Assembly (NCBI RefSeq): GCF_041435195.1
Contig: NZ_CP108106.1
Location: 868,001 to 932,000 of the forward strand
DNA length: 64,000 nucleotides
DNA from: Streptomyces sp. NBC_00224
Lineage (GTDB): Bacteria > Actinomycetota > Actinomycetes > Streptomycetales > Streptomycetaceae
Reading direction: 5' to 3'
Part shown: piece by piece, positions 53,964 through 63,793 of the stretch
How positions within the stretch are numbered: the first letter of the stretch is position 1
How the letters are laid out: the number at the start of each line of letters is the position of its first letter
Program-made: the position numbers and the translations under genes
Notes under the pieces: generated by a model
Seen by the model: the letters and a program-made list of their open reading frames with translations, nothing else
What the model was told of the DNA's origin: nothing
Database searches by the model: none

Positions 53964-55190
53964 TTAATTGGCGTCCGTCGGCACGCCCAGCGGATTCCGG
54001 TAGAGCACGTCGAGGGCGACCGAACCGCCCGCCACCGCGAGCACCGATTCCGCGAAACTGGTGGGCACGACCAGCCCGCCCCGCTCCCCCACCTCCGCGC
54101 GCAACGCGCCGAGGCAGTCCTCGCGGTACATCACACCGACCTCGGTGATGACGACCGTCTCCGGGTTGAGCACGTCCAGCAGCAGCCGAGTCGCCCGCCC
54201 GACCATCCGGGCCCGCTCCACCAGGAGGCGTACGGCGACCGGATCGCCGTCGGCCGCGGCGCTCACCACGTCCATCGGGTTCGCCGTGCGGACGACCCCG
54301 CCCTCCCGCGCCCGGCGGGACAGTGTCCGCTCGCTGAGCTCGGCCTGAAGGCACCCGGTCCGGCCGCAGTCGCACGGCTCCGTCCCGCCCTCCAACGGCA
54401 GATGGGCGATGGCACCGGCCTGTGAACGAGGCCCGTGATGGACCTCGTCGCGGGTGGCGAAGGCGGCGTCCACCACATTGCCGACGAAGAGGTGCAGCAC
54501 GCTGCGACCGCCCCGTGCCCGGCCGAACAGCCGCTCCGCGTCGACCAACGCCCGTGCGTGCCCGTCCACATGGACCGGCAGGCCGGTGCGCGCGCCGATC
54601 ACCTCCCGGACGGCCACGTCGCGCCAGCCGAGGAGCCCGTGCTCCACGATGGTGCCGGAGTCCCGGTCCACCCATCCCCCGGCCGCCACACCGACGCCCA
54701 GCGGGGTGCGGCCGCCGGCCTCCGCGAGCAGCGCGTCGAGCCCGTCGGCGGCGTTGGCGAGGATCCGGCCCGGCTCGATGCCGTCGCCGTGGCCCAGCCG
54801 CCGCTCGGCGACCACCCGCCCGCGCAGGTCGAGCAGCGCGACGGTGGTGTACGGCACAGCCACGTGCACCCCGCCGACCACGAACCGCGAAGTGTCCAGA
54901 TCGACGGGTATGTACGGACGCCCGGCCCCCTTGGACTGCCTGGGCACCGCGCCCTCCCGTATCAGGCCCACCGCGCCCAGCTGAGCGCAGTAGTCGGTCA
55001 CCGACGCCGGGGAGAGGCCGGTCAGACGGGCGATGCCGCTGCGCGCGACGGGACCGCACTCAAGGACGGACCGCAGGACAACGCTGGCGCTGGTCCTGCG
55101 CCGCGCACTGTCCGACACCCGGCGGACCGCCGGGGCCGGACGGTACGGCGGGGAGGCAGGCGGGGGTACGGGTGCCACGGAGCGGTACAT
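53964..55190 (-). CDS. ROK family transcriptional regulator
   Basis: 408 residues from the ATG at 55190 (GAGGAAG six bases upstream). N-terminal winged helix (VLRSVLECGPVARSGIARL, GLSPASVTDYCAQLG) and a ROK domain with the zinc motif CDCGRTGCLQAE at 273-284. Its kinase-like fold probably serves ligand sensing. It lies 81 bp before the leader ORF on the same strand and is the likely regulator of the sulfur module. Confidence 0.92.
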   Translation of the reverse strand: MYRSVAPVPPPASPPYRPAPAVRRVSDSARRRTSASVVLRSVLECGPVARSGIARLTGLSPASVTDYCAQLGAVGLIREGAVPRQSKGAGRPYIPVDLDTSRFVVGGVHVAVPYTTVALLDLRGRVVAERRLGHGDGIEPGRILANAADGLDALLAEAGGRTPLGVGVAAGGWVDRDSGTIVEHGLLGWRDVAVREVIGARTGLPVHVDGHARALVDAERLFGRARGGRSVLHLFVGNVVDAAFATRDEVHHGPRSQAGAIAHLPLEGGTEPCDCGRTGCLQAELSERTLSRRAREGGVVRTANPMDVVSAAADGDPVAVRLLVERARMVGRATRLLLDVLNPETVVITEVGVMYREDCLGALRAEVGERGGLVVPTSFAESVLAVAGGSVALDVLYRNPLGVPTDAN

Positions 55191-55507
55191 GGGGAACTTC
55201 CTCGGGGAGCTGGTCCGACACTGCGCCGTCTGCTTCTCGGCGGTCGGGACGGAACCCGCTCCGGCCGCCTCAGCGGGGAAGACAGGTGGCGGTGGCCTGG
55301 CGCCGCAGGTCGACATAGCGACGCGACGCGAAGTTCTCAGCCTGGGCGACCATGGCTCGAAGCTAGCAAACCCGCCCGCCACTGCCCAGATGCCGCCCAC
55401 GGTACGGACCGACGGCGATACCCCGCTGCCCCTTGCCCGGCCCCGCCACACCGCACCGCACCGCCGCCCGGCGACATGGCCGGGCGGCGGAAGTGCGTCC
55501 GAAGACT

Positions 55508-56095
55508 TCAGTGGCTCACGGGGGCCCGGCGGGCCCGGGCCCGGTCGCGGAACCACGCAGCGCCGCCCACCAGCACCGCCGCCCCCACCCCGTACACCGG
55601 CAGCCACAGAGTCGTCGTGGCCGCCAGGCACTCGGCAACGGCGTTGCGGGCCTGGACGTCCTGCGCGAACGCCAGGGCGGCACCGTCACTGCCGGCCAGG
55701 TTCCCCAGCGCGGCCTTCACCTGGAGGGCCTCGTACCTGCCCATCAGATCGCACTCGCTGCGCGTGCCCGGCATCGGGAACAGCCAGGCAGCGCGCTGCA
55801 GCAGGGGTGCCAGCGCGACCGCCGCACAGAGACCGACGACCAGCGCGTACGCGACCAGGCCGCGCAGGTAGGCCGAGCGGATGTCCGGCGTCCACTGCGC
55901 CCGACGCTGGAAGGCGAGCATCACCGCGAGGAGCGTCGCCCCGATGAACGTGGCGAACCACTGCCACGAGCCCTGGGCGAGGGCGAACGTCAGCACCGCG
56001 GCGAGTCCGATGCCGATGACCCCCGGAGCGGGAATGTCATCGCTTGCCGCGACGGATGCCGGCCTCGGGGTCACGCGGCGGCTGGGATCACTCAC
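55508..56095 (-). CDS. Multi-pass membrane protein of unknown function
   Basis: 195 residues from the GTG at 56095, with AGGAG upstream. Four to five transmembrane helices (VIGIGLAAVLTFALAQG, FIGATLLAVMLAF, LVAYALVVGLCAAVALAP, LWLPVYGVGAAVLVGG) and an extracytoplasmic segment with two Cys. No family recognised. Confidence 0.7.
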   Translation of the reverse strand: MSDPSRRVTPRPASVAASDDIPAPGVIGIGLAAVLTFALAQGSWQWFATFIGATLLAVMLAFQRRAQWTPDIRSAYLRGLVAYALVVGLCAAVALAPLLQRAAWLFPMPGTRSECDLMGRYEALQVKAALGNLAGSDGAALAFAQDVQARNAVAECLAATTTLWLPVYGVGAAVLVGGAAWFRDRARARRAPVSH

Positions 56096-56315
56096 GGGCT
56101 CTCCTGCGGGGGGAGACATCAGCATCCTGCACGGGGCACTGGGGCCCTGGGCACCATGCCGTACGAGCCCGGCGCCTCGCCCGGATGGCCCGCACCTGGT
56201 CGGCCACGCGGGCCACTGGCTGGGCTGGGCGCACCCCGGCACTCAAGAAGCCGGGAGGCCACGGCGCCGCTGCCTGGATGCAGCATCCGCGGGCTCCGAT
56301 TCCGGCGCTGTCTGC

Positions 56316-57158
56316 TCACGTACGCAGGTACGAGGCCCCGTTGAGGTCCAGGACCGTCCCCGAGGCCCATTCGGCCGCCGGTGAGGCCAGCCACAGCACG
56401 GCTGCCGCGATCTCGTCCGCCGAAGCCACCCGTCCGAACGGGCTCTGGGCGCGGATCGCCTCGCCCTCCGCCCCGCTCAGCCGGTGCGCAACCCGCTCGG
56501 TTTCGAAGAACCCGGGTGCGACGGAGGCGACGCCGATCCCGTACGTGGCGAGGTGCACGGCGAGGGACTGGCCCAGCGCGTGCACCGCCGCCTTCGTCGC
56601 CCCGTACGCCGGGTGGTCCGGTTCGCCGCGGAAGGCCCCGCGCGAGCCGACGTTGACGATCCGGCCACCACCGCCCTGCTCGATCATCCGGCGGGCCGCG
56701 AGATGGCTGAGGTTGGCCGTCGCGAGGAGGTTGACGGATACGTGACTCTGCCAGGCGGCCGCCCAGTCTTCGTACGCGGTGGTGGCGAGCGGGTGTGGAA
56801 GGTTCACAGCGGCGTTGTTGACGAGCACGTCCAGCCCGCCGAGTCCTGCGGCCGCCGTCTCGGCGACGGCGTACGCACCATCCGGGGCGGACAGGTCGCC
56901 CCCGGCGAGCACGTGCCCCGTACCGACGAGGGAGGCGAGGGTTGTCTCGGCCTCCTCGCGCCGCGAGCCGAAGTGGACGGCTACCCGGTCGCCATTGGCG
57001 GCGAACGCCTGAGCAAGCGCACGGCCGAGCCCGCGCGAGGCACCGCTGACGAGCACGCGACGGCCTGTGGGCGGGAAGGCGGGGGCTGAGGGGGAGGTGC
57101 CGGGGGAAGGGGAGGTTTCGGGGGAAGGGAAGGGCGCTGCGGAAGTCATGTGGATCAT
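56316..57158 (-). CDS. Short-chain dehydrogenase/reductase
   Basis: 280 residues. Rossmann motif VLVSGASRGLGRALA (about 35-49), NNAA (LVNNAAVNLPHP), catalytic Ser in NVGSRGAF and YGATK Tyr/Lys pair, with GG-type C-terminus. The first 30 residues are a Pro/Ser tail of uncertain use; a shorter start is possible. Probably acts on a ketone or acyl carrier substrate; the coenzyme cannot be fixed from the motif alone. Confidence 0.9.
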   Translation of the reverse strand: MIHMTSAAPFPSPETSPSPGTSPSAPAFPPTGRRVLVSGASRGLGRALAQAFAANGDRVAVHFGSRREEAETTLASLVGTGHVLAGGDLSAPDGAYAVAETAAAGLGGLDVLVNNAAVNLPHPLATTAYEDWAAAWQSHVSVNLLATANLSHLAARRMIEQGGGGRIVNVGSRGAFRGEPDHPAYGATKAAVHALGQSLAVHLATYGIGVASVAPGFFETERVAHRLSGAEGEAIRAQSPFGRVASADEIAAAVLWLASPAAEWASGTVLDLNGASYLRT

Positions 57159-57244
57159 GATGCCCGTACCCGATGCGCGCAGGGACGTCGGATCGGTCGT
57201 CCTACGTACATCGGGCGCCCCCGGAGGCCCTGCGCGGCTGAGGC

Positions 57245-57331
57245 CTACCAGTAGCCCTCGCAGGAGCAGGAGTTGGAGTAGAGCAGGTCGCCGACGCGGA
57301 CCCGCGCCTGGTAGGTGCCGGAACCCCCGCC
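57245..57331 (-). pseudogene. C-terminal gene fragment
   Basis: 27 codons reading SGTYQARVRVGDLLYSNSC then SCEGYW and stop, with no start and an in-frame stop immediately before. It overlaps the hairpin at 57326-57343. The Cys pair and aromatic end look like a real secreted-protein C-terminus, so a gene was probably deleted here. Confidence 0.4.
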
Positions 57332-57343
57332 CTACAGGGCGGG
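57326..57343. terminator. Compact hairpin after the HTH gene
   Basis: CCCGCCCT-AC-AGGGCGGG is a perfect 8-bp stem with a 2-base loop, 8 bp from the HTH gene stop. It can terminate that gene. Similar hairpins end IS200/IS605-type elements, so an element footprint is an alternative. Confidence 0.5.
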
Positions 57344-57350
57344 AAGTCCG

Positions 57351-58319
57351 TCAATCCCATTCCCAGCGCATGGCCTGGAAGCCCGGGCCGGGGTCTTCGA
57401 CGGTGAAGGCGGCGCGGCCGGAGGCGCTGATCCAGACCTGTTCGGCGGGGTCCATGGGACCGCCTGCGGTGGTGCCGAAGTAACGGTGGCACCGGATGGG
57501 GACGGCGTCGGGATGGAACTGGACTTCGAGGGTGTAGAGCCGGGCGGGGGCGCGGAAGCCGGTGCCGACCTCGCTGGTGCGGGCACCGGTGGTCGAAAAG
57601 GCATAGGTGTACTCGATTACGTCGGTCTCACCCTTGGTGAGCACCCGGTCCAGGAGCAGTTCCGCGACGGACAGCGGTACCGAGGTATCGGAACGTACCC
57701 GTCCTTTACGGGCATTACGGATGCCCGTGAGGGCGGGCAGTTCGCGCTCCGGGTCGTCGCCACGGCTGATGAGCACCAGCCGGTCCACCCGCTCGCGCTC
57801 GGCGCGCAGCACCATGGTGACGGTCAGCCGTCGCTCGGCGCCGTTCTCGTCGATCTCGTACCGGTCGTGCACGGCAAGCCGGGCCAAACCGTCGTCGTTG
57901 GAGCCCATCGCATCGAGCAGGCCGGGCAGGCTCTTGTACTCCTGCCACAGGTCCTCGGTCTCCAGCACCCGAGGCGGGCGGTTGACCCAGCGTCCGCGCG
58001 GGCGCTGGGGACCCAGCAGGGAGACCAGGGAGTCGGTGGGGAGGCCCAGCAGTTCCTCAAGGAGTCGGACGGCCTGCCGGGACTGGGGGCGTTCGGGGCG
58101 GCTGCGGCCACGGCGCCAGTAGCTGAGAGTGGTCACACTGACGGCAACCCCACGGGCCGCCAGCCGGTGCTGGATGCGCTCCAGACTGAGACCACTGGCA
58201 CGCACGGCGCAGTCGAGCGCGAACTCGAACGGGCCGTGGCGCAGGGCGTCGGCCAGGTCGGGCAGCGGGGGTTGAGGGGGCACAGGTGATCCGTCCTGCG
58301 TGCCGTGCGGGGGGACCAC
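57351..58319 (-). CDS. HTH-domain regulator, divergent from the M4 protease gene
   Basis: 322 residues, GTG start. The N-terminal region is XRE-like (FALDCAVRASGLSLERIQHR, VAVSVTTLSYWRRGRSRPER) followed by a leucine-rich stretch (QAVRLLEELLGLPTDSLV). The C-terminal 220 residues are strand-rich (RRLTVTMVLRAERERVDRLV, TGFRAPARLYTLEVQFHPD) and could be a sensory domain. It is divergent from the secreted protease gene across about 247 bp, suggesting control of that gene. Confidence 0.72.
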   Translation of the reverse strand: MVPPHGTQDGSPVPPQPPLPDLADALRHGPFEFALDCAVRASGLSLERIQHRLAARGVAVSVTTLSYWRRGRSRPERPQSRQAVRLLEELLGLPTDSLVSLLGPQRPRGRWVNRPPRVLETEDLWQEYKSLPGLLDAMGSNDDGLARLAVHDRYEIDENGAERRLTVTMVLRAERERVDRLVLISRGDDPERELPALTGIRNARKGRVRSDTSVPLSVAELLLDRVLTKGETDVIEYTYAFSTTGARTSEVGTGFRAPARLYTLEVQFHPDAVPIRCHRYFGTTAGGPMDPAEQVWISASGRAAFTVEDPGPGFQAMRWEWD

Positions 58320-58566
58320 ATGCTAGCGACTTCCAGCCAAACGGCAGGTGACACACGTCACGATGTGAACAGTCTTGACCAGGGCCCTGGTTGCGCGAGG
58401 GCGAGCACCGACCGTTCGTTCTGCTCCGTACACACGCGCCCATCAGGGCGGGAAACAACGGGGACACACACCCGTTACTTGTCATGATCGTTTCACAAGG
58501 ATGCTTATTAAACAGAATTGGCAGCTCATTGCCCCGGAGACGTAGATCCCGCCATTCTCCGTGCCC

Positions 58567-60708
58567 ATGAAACGATCTCTACTCGTCGGCACTCTGTCCC
58601 TCGCGGTCAGCGGCCTTCTGATAGCCGGTGCGGGCACCCCCGCCTCCGCCGCCAAGGGTCCCCGGGCCGCCACTCCGAAGCCGAGCAAGGCCCAGGCCCT
58701 GCGGGACGCCACCGCCGAGGTGGCCGCCAGCCCCAACACCGTCCGGGCAGGCGCTCACGACACCTTCCTGTCACACGACGTGACGGTCGACAAGGACGGC
58801 ACCCGCCACGTCCACCTGGACCGCCGCTATCAGGGCCTGCCGGTCCTGGGCGGCGACGTCATCGTGCACTCGGCCCCCAACGGTGAGCTGCGCTCGACCT
58901 CGCTGACCCTCAAGGCCCCGCTGTCGCTTTCGGTGACTCCGAAGGTCAGCAAGCAGCGTGCCGTGGCCGTGGCCATCGCGAAGTTCAAGGGCACCAGGAA
59001 GGGCAGCAAGGCCGAGCTCGTCGTCGACGCGACGTCGGCCACGCCGACGCTCGCCTGGCAGGTCGTCGTCGACGGCACCGCCCCCGACGGCTCGCCCAGC
59101 CACTTCCACACGCTGGTCGACGCGACGACCGGACAGGCCGGGAAGTCCTGGAACACCTTCCACAGCACGGTGGTCCCGGGCCACACCACCACCGCCTCGC
59201 AGACCACCGCCATCGCCGGTGCCGCCGCCTCGGGCACCGGCCACGGCTACCAGGTCGGCGACGTGACGCTGGGCACGAACAGCATCTCCGGCGGATACGA
59301 GCTCAAGGACCCGACCCGCGGTAACGGGGAGACGCGGGACGCCCAGAACAAGACCGTCACCAACGACTCGCCGCCGGCCGGCTGGGGCGTCGCCTTCACC
59401 GACACGGACAACGTGTGGGGCAACGGCACCCTCAGCGACCGCGCCACCGTCGCCGTGGACGCCCACTACGGCATCCAGGCCACCTGGGACTACTACAAGA
59501 ACGTCCACGGCCGCAACGGCATCAAGAACGACGGCGTCGGCGCCCGCTCCTTCGTCCACTACGGCGTCAACTACGCCAACGCGGGCTGGGACGACGACAG
59601 CTTCAGCATGATCTACGGCGACGGTGCCTCCGGCCAGAAGCCGTTCACCGAACTGGACGTGGCCGGCCACGAGATGAGCCACGGCGTCACCGCGGCCACC
59701 GCGGGCCTCAACTACTTCGGTGACGCGGGCGGCATGAACGAGGCCACCTCGGACATCTTCGGCACCCTGGTCGAGTTCAACGCCAAGAGCCCCGCGGACA
59801 CGCCCGACTACCTCATCGGCGAGAAGATCAGCTCCTCACCGCTGCGGTACATGGACGACCCGAAGAAGGACGGCGCCTCCCAGAGCTGCTGGACCACCAA
59901 CACCAAGAACCTGGACCCGCACTACTCGTCCGGTGTCGGCAACCACTGGTTCTACCTGATGGCGGTCGGTTCCGGCTCGTCCAGCTACGGCAACAGCCCG
60001 ACCTGCGACGGCGGTACGGTCACCGGACTCGGCAACGACGCCGCCGGCAAGATCTGGTACCGCGCGCTCACCACGTACCTGACGGCCGCCTCCACGTATG
60101 CGGATGCCCGTACCGCGACCGTCAAGGCCGCGACCGACCTGTACGGCGCCAGCAGCACCCAGTGCACCACCGTCGAGAAGGCCTGGAGCGGCGTCGCCGT
60201 CGCGCCGACGTCGACCACGTGCGGTGGCAGCGGCACCACTCAGCCGCCGAGCGGCTCCAACCTGCTGTCCAACCCCGGTTTCGAGTCGGGCGCGACCACC
60301 TGGTCCGCGTCCTCCGGTGCCATCACCAATGACACCGGCGCCACCGCCCACGCCGGCTCGTACTACGCCTGGCTGGACGGATACGGCTCCTCCCACACCG
60401 ACACCCTGTCCCAGTCGGTGACCATCCCGGCGACGGCCGCGGCCCCGAAGCTGTCCTTCTGGCTCGCGATCGACACCAAGGAGACCGGCACCACCGCGTA
60501 CGACACGCTCAAGGCGCAGGTCGTCTCCGGCACCACGACGACCACCCTGGCGACGTACTCCAACGTCACGCCGAGCGGCTACGTCCAGCGCACCCTCGAC
60601 CTGTCCGCCTTCAAGGGCAAGACGGTCACCATCAAGTTCACGGGCGCCGAGGACTCCTCGCTGGCGACCAGCTTCCTGATCGACGACACCTCGGTCACCA
60701 CCGGCTGA
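58567..60708 (+). CDS. Secreted M4 family metallopeptidase (thermolysin type) with C-terminal carbohydrate-binding-like domain
   Basis: 713 residues from the ATG at 58567. Signal peptide (1 to about 28), FTP/PepSY-type propeptide (about 45-200; HLDRRYQGLPVLGGDVIV), M4 catalytic domain with zinc His368 and His372 (HEMSH) and Glu392 (GGMNEATSD), then a C-terminal beta-sandwich at about 560-713 (NLLSNPGFESGATTWS) that may help substrate binding. A broad-specificity extracellular endopeptidase made as a zymogen. Confidence 0.93.
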   Translation: MKRSLLVGTLSLAVSGLLIAGAGTPASAAKGPRAATPKPSKAQALRDATAEVAASPNTVRAGAHDTFLSHDVTVDKDGTRHVHLDRRYQGLPVLGGDVIVHSAPNGELRSTSLTLKAPLSLSVTPKVSKQRAVAVAIAKFKGTRKGSKAELVVDATSATPTLAWQVVVDGTAPDGSPSHFHTLVDATTGQAGKSWNTFHSTVVPGHTTTASQTTAIAGAAASGTGHGYQVGDVTLGTNSISGGYELKDPTRGNGETRDAQNKTVTNDSPPAGWGVAFTDTDNVWGNGTLSDRATVAVDAHYGIQATWDYYKNVHGRNGIKNDGVGARSFVHYGVNYANAGWDDDSFSMIYGDGASGQKPFTELDVAGHEMSHGVTAATAGLNYFGDAGGMNEATSDIFGTLVEFNAKSPADTPDYLIGEKISSSPLRYMDDPKKDGASQSCWTTNTKNLDPHYSSGVGNHWFYLMAVGSGSSSYGNSPTCDGGTVTGLGNDAAGKIWYRALTTYLTAASTYADARTATVKAATDLYGASSTQCTTVEKAWSGVAVAPTSTTCGGSGTTQPPSGSNLLSNPGFESGATTWSASSGAITNDTGATAHAGSYYAWLDGYGSSHTDTLSQSVTIPATAAAPKLSFWLAIDTKETGTTAYDTLKAQVVSGTTTTTLATYSNVTPSGYVQRTLDLSAFKGKTVTIKFTGAEDSSLATSFLIDDTSVTTG

Positions 60709-60742
60709 TCCAGCGCACGGCGCTGCACCGGCTCTGATCAAC

Positions 60743-60778
60743 GGCCCGGACGGGATGCCCCCAACACCCGTCCGGGCC
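60743..60778. terminator. Bidirectional hairpin between M4 and GH65 genes
   Basis: GGCCCGGACGGG and its perfect complement with a 12-base loop, 35 bp after the protease stop and 12 bp before the GH65 stop. Confidence 0.75.
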
Positions 60779-60789
60779 GTTCCACGTCC

Positions 60790-63519
60790 CTAATTCACGG
60801 TCAGCTCCGCGACGCCCGGGTGCTTCTTGGCCTCCGCATCGCCTTGCACCGTCACCCGTACGTACCGCGCGAGCCGCGCATCGCCCGCCACCGCGCGCTG
60901 CCAGTGCCGCCCGTCGAGGGAGAGGTCGATGCTGTAGGCAGTGGGCTTGGTGTCGTTCCAGGTGGGGGTGACCTTCGTGACGCGGACGGGCCTGGCGAGG
61001 TCCGCCGTCAGCTCGCCCCGTGCACCGTCCGGGACCCAGGCCGTGGCCGTGTTGCCGTCGAGCGCGGCGCCCGCGTACATACCGGGCTGCTCGGACGAGG
61101 CCGTGGCCGTGGTGCAGCGGGCCGCGTTGGTGGTGGGGTCGAGGTCGGGGCGGCGGGTCTTGAGGACGGCCGGGACGTCCTTGCTGACGAGCTGCTCGCC
61201 CTGGGGAGTGTCGAGCGTCATCGGCGCACCGTCGGTGAGGCGCACGGTGGTGCGGTGGGCGCCGAGTTCGATGTCGTAGGTGCGTCCCTGCCAGGTCAGG
61301 CCGTGCAGGGTGACGCCGCGGTCGAGCTGCGGCGGCAGCATCGGGTCGAGGTGCAGGCGGTTCTCGCGCATCCGCATCCCGGTCAGGCCGTTGGTGAAGA
61401 CCTGCAGGAAGCCGCCCTTGCCGGTGAGGAAGTCATGGGCGGGCGAGCCCGCCAACGGGTCCTCGGCGCCCGCCTTGTCACCGCGGGCCTCCGAGAACTG
61501 CGCGAAGGGGCCGCGGACGAACGGCTTGATGGAACGCTCCAGATACGTGTACGTGGAGCAGCCCGGCTCCCCGATCCCAGCGGCGTCGATGGCGTGCACC
61601 GAGTCTGTCATGGCCGGGCCGTCCGGGTCGGTGCGCTGCGCGTAGTAGTCGAGGGTGGCGGCGTCGGCGCCCTTGGGCATCGGCCACTCCAGCGGGTACA
61701 TCAGCAGGACCGTGTCAGCCTGCTTGATGGTGCTGCCGTGGTAGCCGTCGTACTGCTGGAAGACCTTGCTCTGTGCGTCGTACGGGATCCGGATGCGGTC
61801 GGCGATCGCCTTCCACGCGGGGGGAGCCTGCTTGCCGAGCATCTCGGCGGCGCGGGTGGCGTGGCGCAGCGCCGTGGCGGCGCCGGCGTTGGTGAAGACC
61901 GCGTCGTCGACACCGTTGCTGTACTCGTCGGGCCCGGCCGTGTCCTTGATCGAGTAGCTGCCGTCCGTGTTGCGGCTGACACGTCCGGCCCAGAACTCGG
62001 CGATGCCCTGCAGCACCGGCCAACCGCGCTCGCGCAGCCACCGCGTGTCCTTGGTTGCCAGATAGTACTGCCAGGTGGCCAGGGAGATGTCGGACTGGAG
62101 GTGGATCTGGGTGCGGCAGTGCGGCGGGTCGACGCTGTGGCACTCCTGGGCCAGGTTGCCCGAACTCCCGCTGTTCCAGGGGTAGAAGAGCCCTTGGTAG
62201 CCGAGCTTGCGGGCGTTCTCGCGCGCCCCCGCGCGGGTCCGGTAGCGGTAGTCGACCACGGTCTTCGCGAGTTCGGGCCGGGAGGCGAGCAGGCCCGGGT
62301 ACATCCACGTCTCGGCGTCCCAGAAGACGAGGCCCGCATAGTTGTCGCTGGTCAGGCCCGCCGGAGCGATGCTGTTGGCCGCGCCCTCGCGGGTGTTGGC
62401 GAGCAGCCCGTACTGCGCGGACCGCACCCACGACTGCATCTCGCGCTGCCCGGGAACCTCGATGTCGCTGCGCCACAGCCGCGACCAGGCGGCGGTGTGG
62501 GACCGCAGCAGGGCGTCCCAGCCACGGTCGGCGGCACGCTGCGAGGCGGCGGTGGCGTCGTGGCGCGGCGCGTGCGAGGTCAGAGCCGTGTCGACGCCGA
62601 CATACTTGGTGAAGTCGTAGGACTGCCCGCGCCGGACCGGGAGGGCGAGGGCCTGGCGAGCGGACATGTTCTGGGCGTGGCCGGCCTGTCGGGCCGTGGC
62701 GCCGTGGGCTCCGCGTCCGGCACGCAGGGTGGAGGCGACGGCGCCGTCGACGTTGGTGCCGTCCGTGCGGAAAGCCACGTCCATGGTCGGCGCGGTCCGG
62801 CCGTCGCCGCGCTGCCCCCTGGTCCGGTCACCGCCGCCGGTCTGCTGGATGCGCCGCGCGCCGCGGCCGTCCAGCATGTCGGTGACGGTCACCTCACCGC
62901 TCCAGTGCGGCACCATGCTCATGCGTACGGCGCCCACGTGCGGGTTGACCCGGTCGGCGAGCACCTCGTACACGAGGTCGGTGCGGCGGCCGTCGGCGGC
63001 GGTCCAGGTCAGCGACGTACGCACCACTCCGCAGTGAAGCAAGAGCGACTGCCGGTAGTGGGAGATCCGGCCCGGCGATGTCGAAGAGTTGAAGGTATCG
63101 CTCTGCGGCCCGTCGGTACTGACGGTGAGTGCGGTCCAGGTGGGCAGCGCCGCGACGGCCTGCCGGTCGGAGGCGGTCTGCTTGTTGTGCGCGTACAGCC
63201 CGGAGACGAAGGAGCCGTCGTAGCGCGGGGTGAACAGCGGCCAGCCGGTCTTGGCCGTGCTGTCGGCGTATCCGGCACCGTTGGGGGGCACCCGCTGGCC
63301 CAGGTAGCCGTTGCCGACAAAGGCATGGTGGGTGTCTGCCGCGTCCGCACGGGTGGTGCCGAGCGTCCAGTCGTCGCTGTCGCGGCAGGTCGCGGTCGTG
63401 GCGGCGGTGTTCTTCGCCGGCTGCGAGGCCGCCGACGGCGCGGAGGTGACAAACGCTCCGGCCAGCAGCACCGCGGTCAGTCGGGCGGCACGCGGCCGCG
63501 CACCGAGGGAGTACGTCAT
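60790..63519 (-). CDS. Secreted glycoside hydrolase family 65 enzyme with F5/8-type C-terminal domain
   Basis: 909 residues with a signal peptide (about 1-32). The GH65 fold has an N-terminal beta-sandwich (about 45-330), then an (alpha/alpha)6 barrel with catalytic Glu532 in DTAGPDEYSNGVDD. Strand segments and an F5/8-type C-terminal domain (about 775-909; GAALDGNTATAWVPDGARG, LDGRHWQRAVAG) follow. The family includes phosphorylases and acid trehalases; an exported enzyme with no phosphate supply is more likely a hydrolase. Probable action on trehalose or a related alpha-glucoside is inference. Confidence 0.9.
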   Translation of the reverse strand: MTYSLGARPRAARLTAVLLAGAFVTSAPSAASQPAKNTAATTATCRDSDDWTLGTTRADAADTHHAFVGNGYLGQRVPPNGAGYADSTAKTGWPLFTPRYDGSFVSGLYAHNKQTASDRQAVAALPTWTALTVSTDGPQSDTFNSSTSPGRISHYRQSLLLHCGVVRTSLTWTAADGRRTDLVYEVLADRVNPHVGAVRMSMVPHWSGEVTVTDMLDGRGARRIQQTGGGDRTRGQRGDGRTAPTMDVAFRTDGTNVDGAVASTLRAGRGAHGATARQAGHAQNMSARQALALPVRRGQSYDFTKYVGVDTALTSHAPRHDATAASQRAADRGWDALLRSHTAAWSRLWRSDIEVPGQREMQSWVRSAQYGLLANTREGAANSIAPAGLTSDNYAGLVFWDAETWMYPGLLASRPELAKTVVDYRYRTRAGARENARKLGYQGLFYPWNSGSSGNLAQECHSVDPPHCRTQIHLQSDISLATWQYYLATKDTRWLRERGWPVLQGIAEFWAGRVSRNTDGSYSIKDTAGPDEYSNGVDDAVFTNAGAATALRHATRAAEMLGKQAPPAWKAIADRIRIPYDAQSKVFQQYDGYHGSTIKQADTVLLMYPLEWPMPKGADAATLDYYAQRTDPDGPAMTDSVHAIDAAGIGEPGCSTYTYLERSIKPFVRGPFAQFSEARGDKAGAEDPLAGSPAHDFLTGKGGFLQVFTNGLTGMRMRENRLHLDPMLPPQLDRGVTLHGLTWQGRTYDIELGAHRTTVRLTDGAPMTLDTPQGEQLVSKDVPAVLKTRRPDLDPTTNAARCTTATASSEQPGMYAGAALDGNTATAWVPDGARGELTADLARPVRVTKVTPTWNDTKPTAYSIDLSLDGRHWQRAVAGDARLARYVRVTVQGDAEAKKHPGVAELTVN

Positions 63520-63699
63520 TGTTCTCCGTCACTCTGGTTCACCTGCGAGGTTCCTGGGACCATAAATTTCCTGAACGATCCACGTCAATAGTTGTGCGTT
63601 CTTCATCAAGTTCCGAATCGATAGGGACGCCTGTCGGCGGGCGGGCCGACGTGATTCAGCCAGTGCGTGGCGGCAGGGAGCGCGGCTGGGCCAAAAGGG

Positions 63700-63727
63700 G
63701 AGGGCTCCGTGGGACCACGGAGCCCTC
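63700..63727 (-). terminator. Terminator of the amidase gene
   Basis: GAGGGCTCCGTGG and its perfect complement with a 2-base loop, 66 bp after the amidase stop on the minus strand, followed on that strand by CCCTTTTGG. Confidence 0.75.
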
Positions 63728-63793
63728 AGCTTGTCTTGGCGCCTGGACGATCCGGCCCTGGGAGTGGCCGGGCGTTTCGTGCTGTGGTTCCGC

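Noticed and set aside
60820..63591. 923-codon plus-strand ORF
   Set aside because: Antisense to the GH65 gene, which has full family motifs and a signal peptide.
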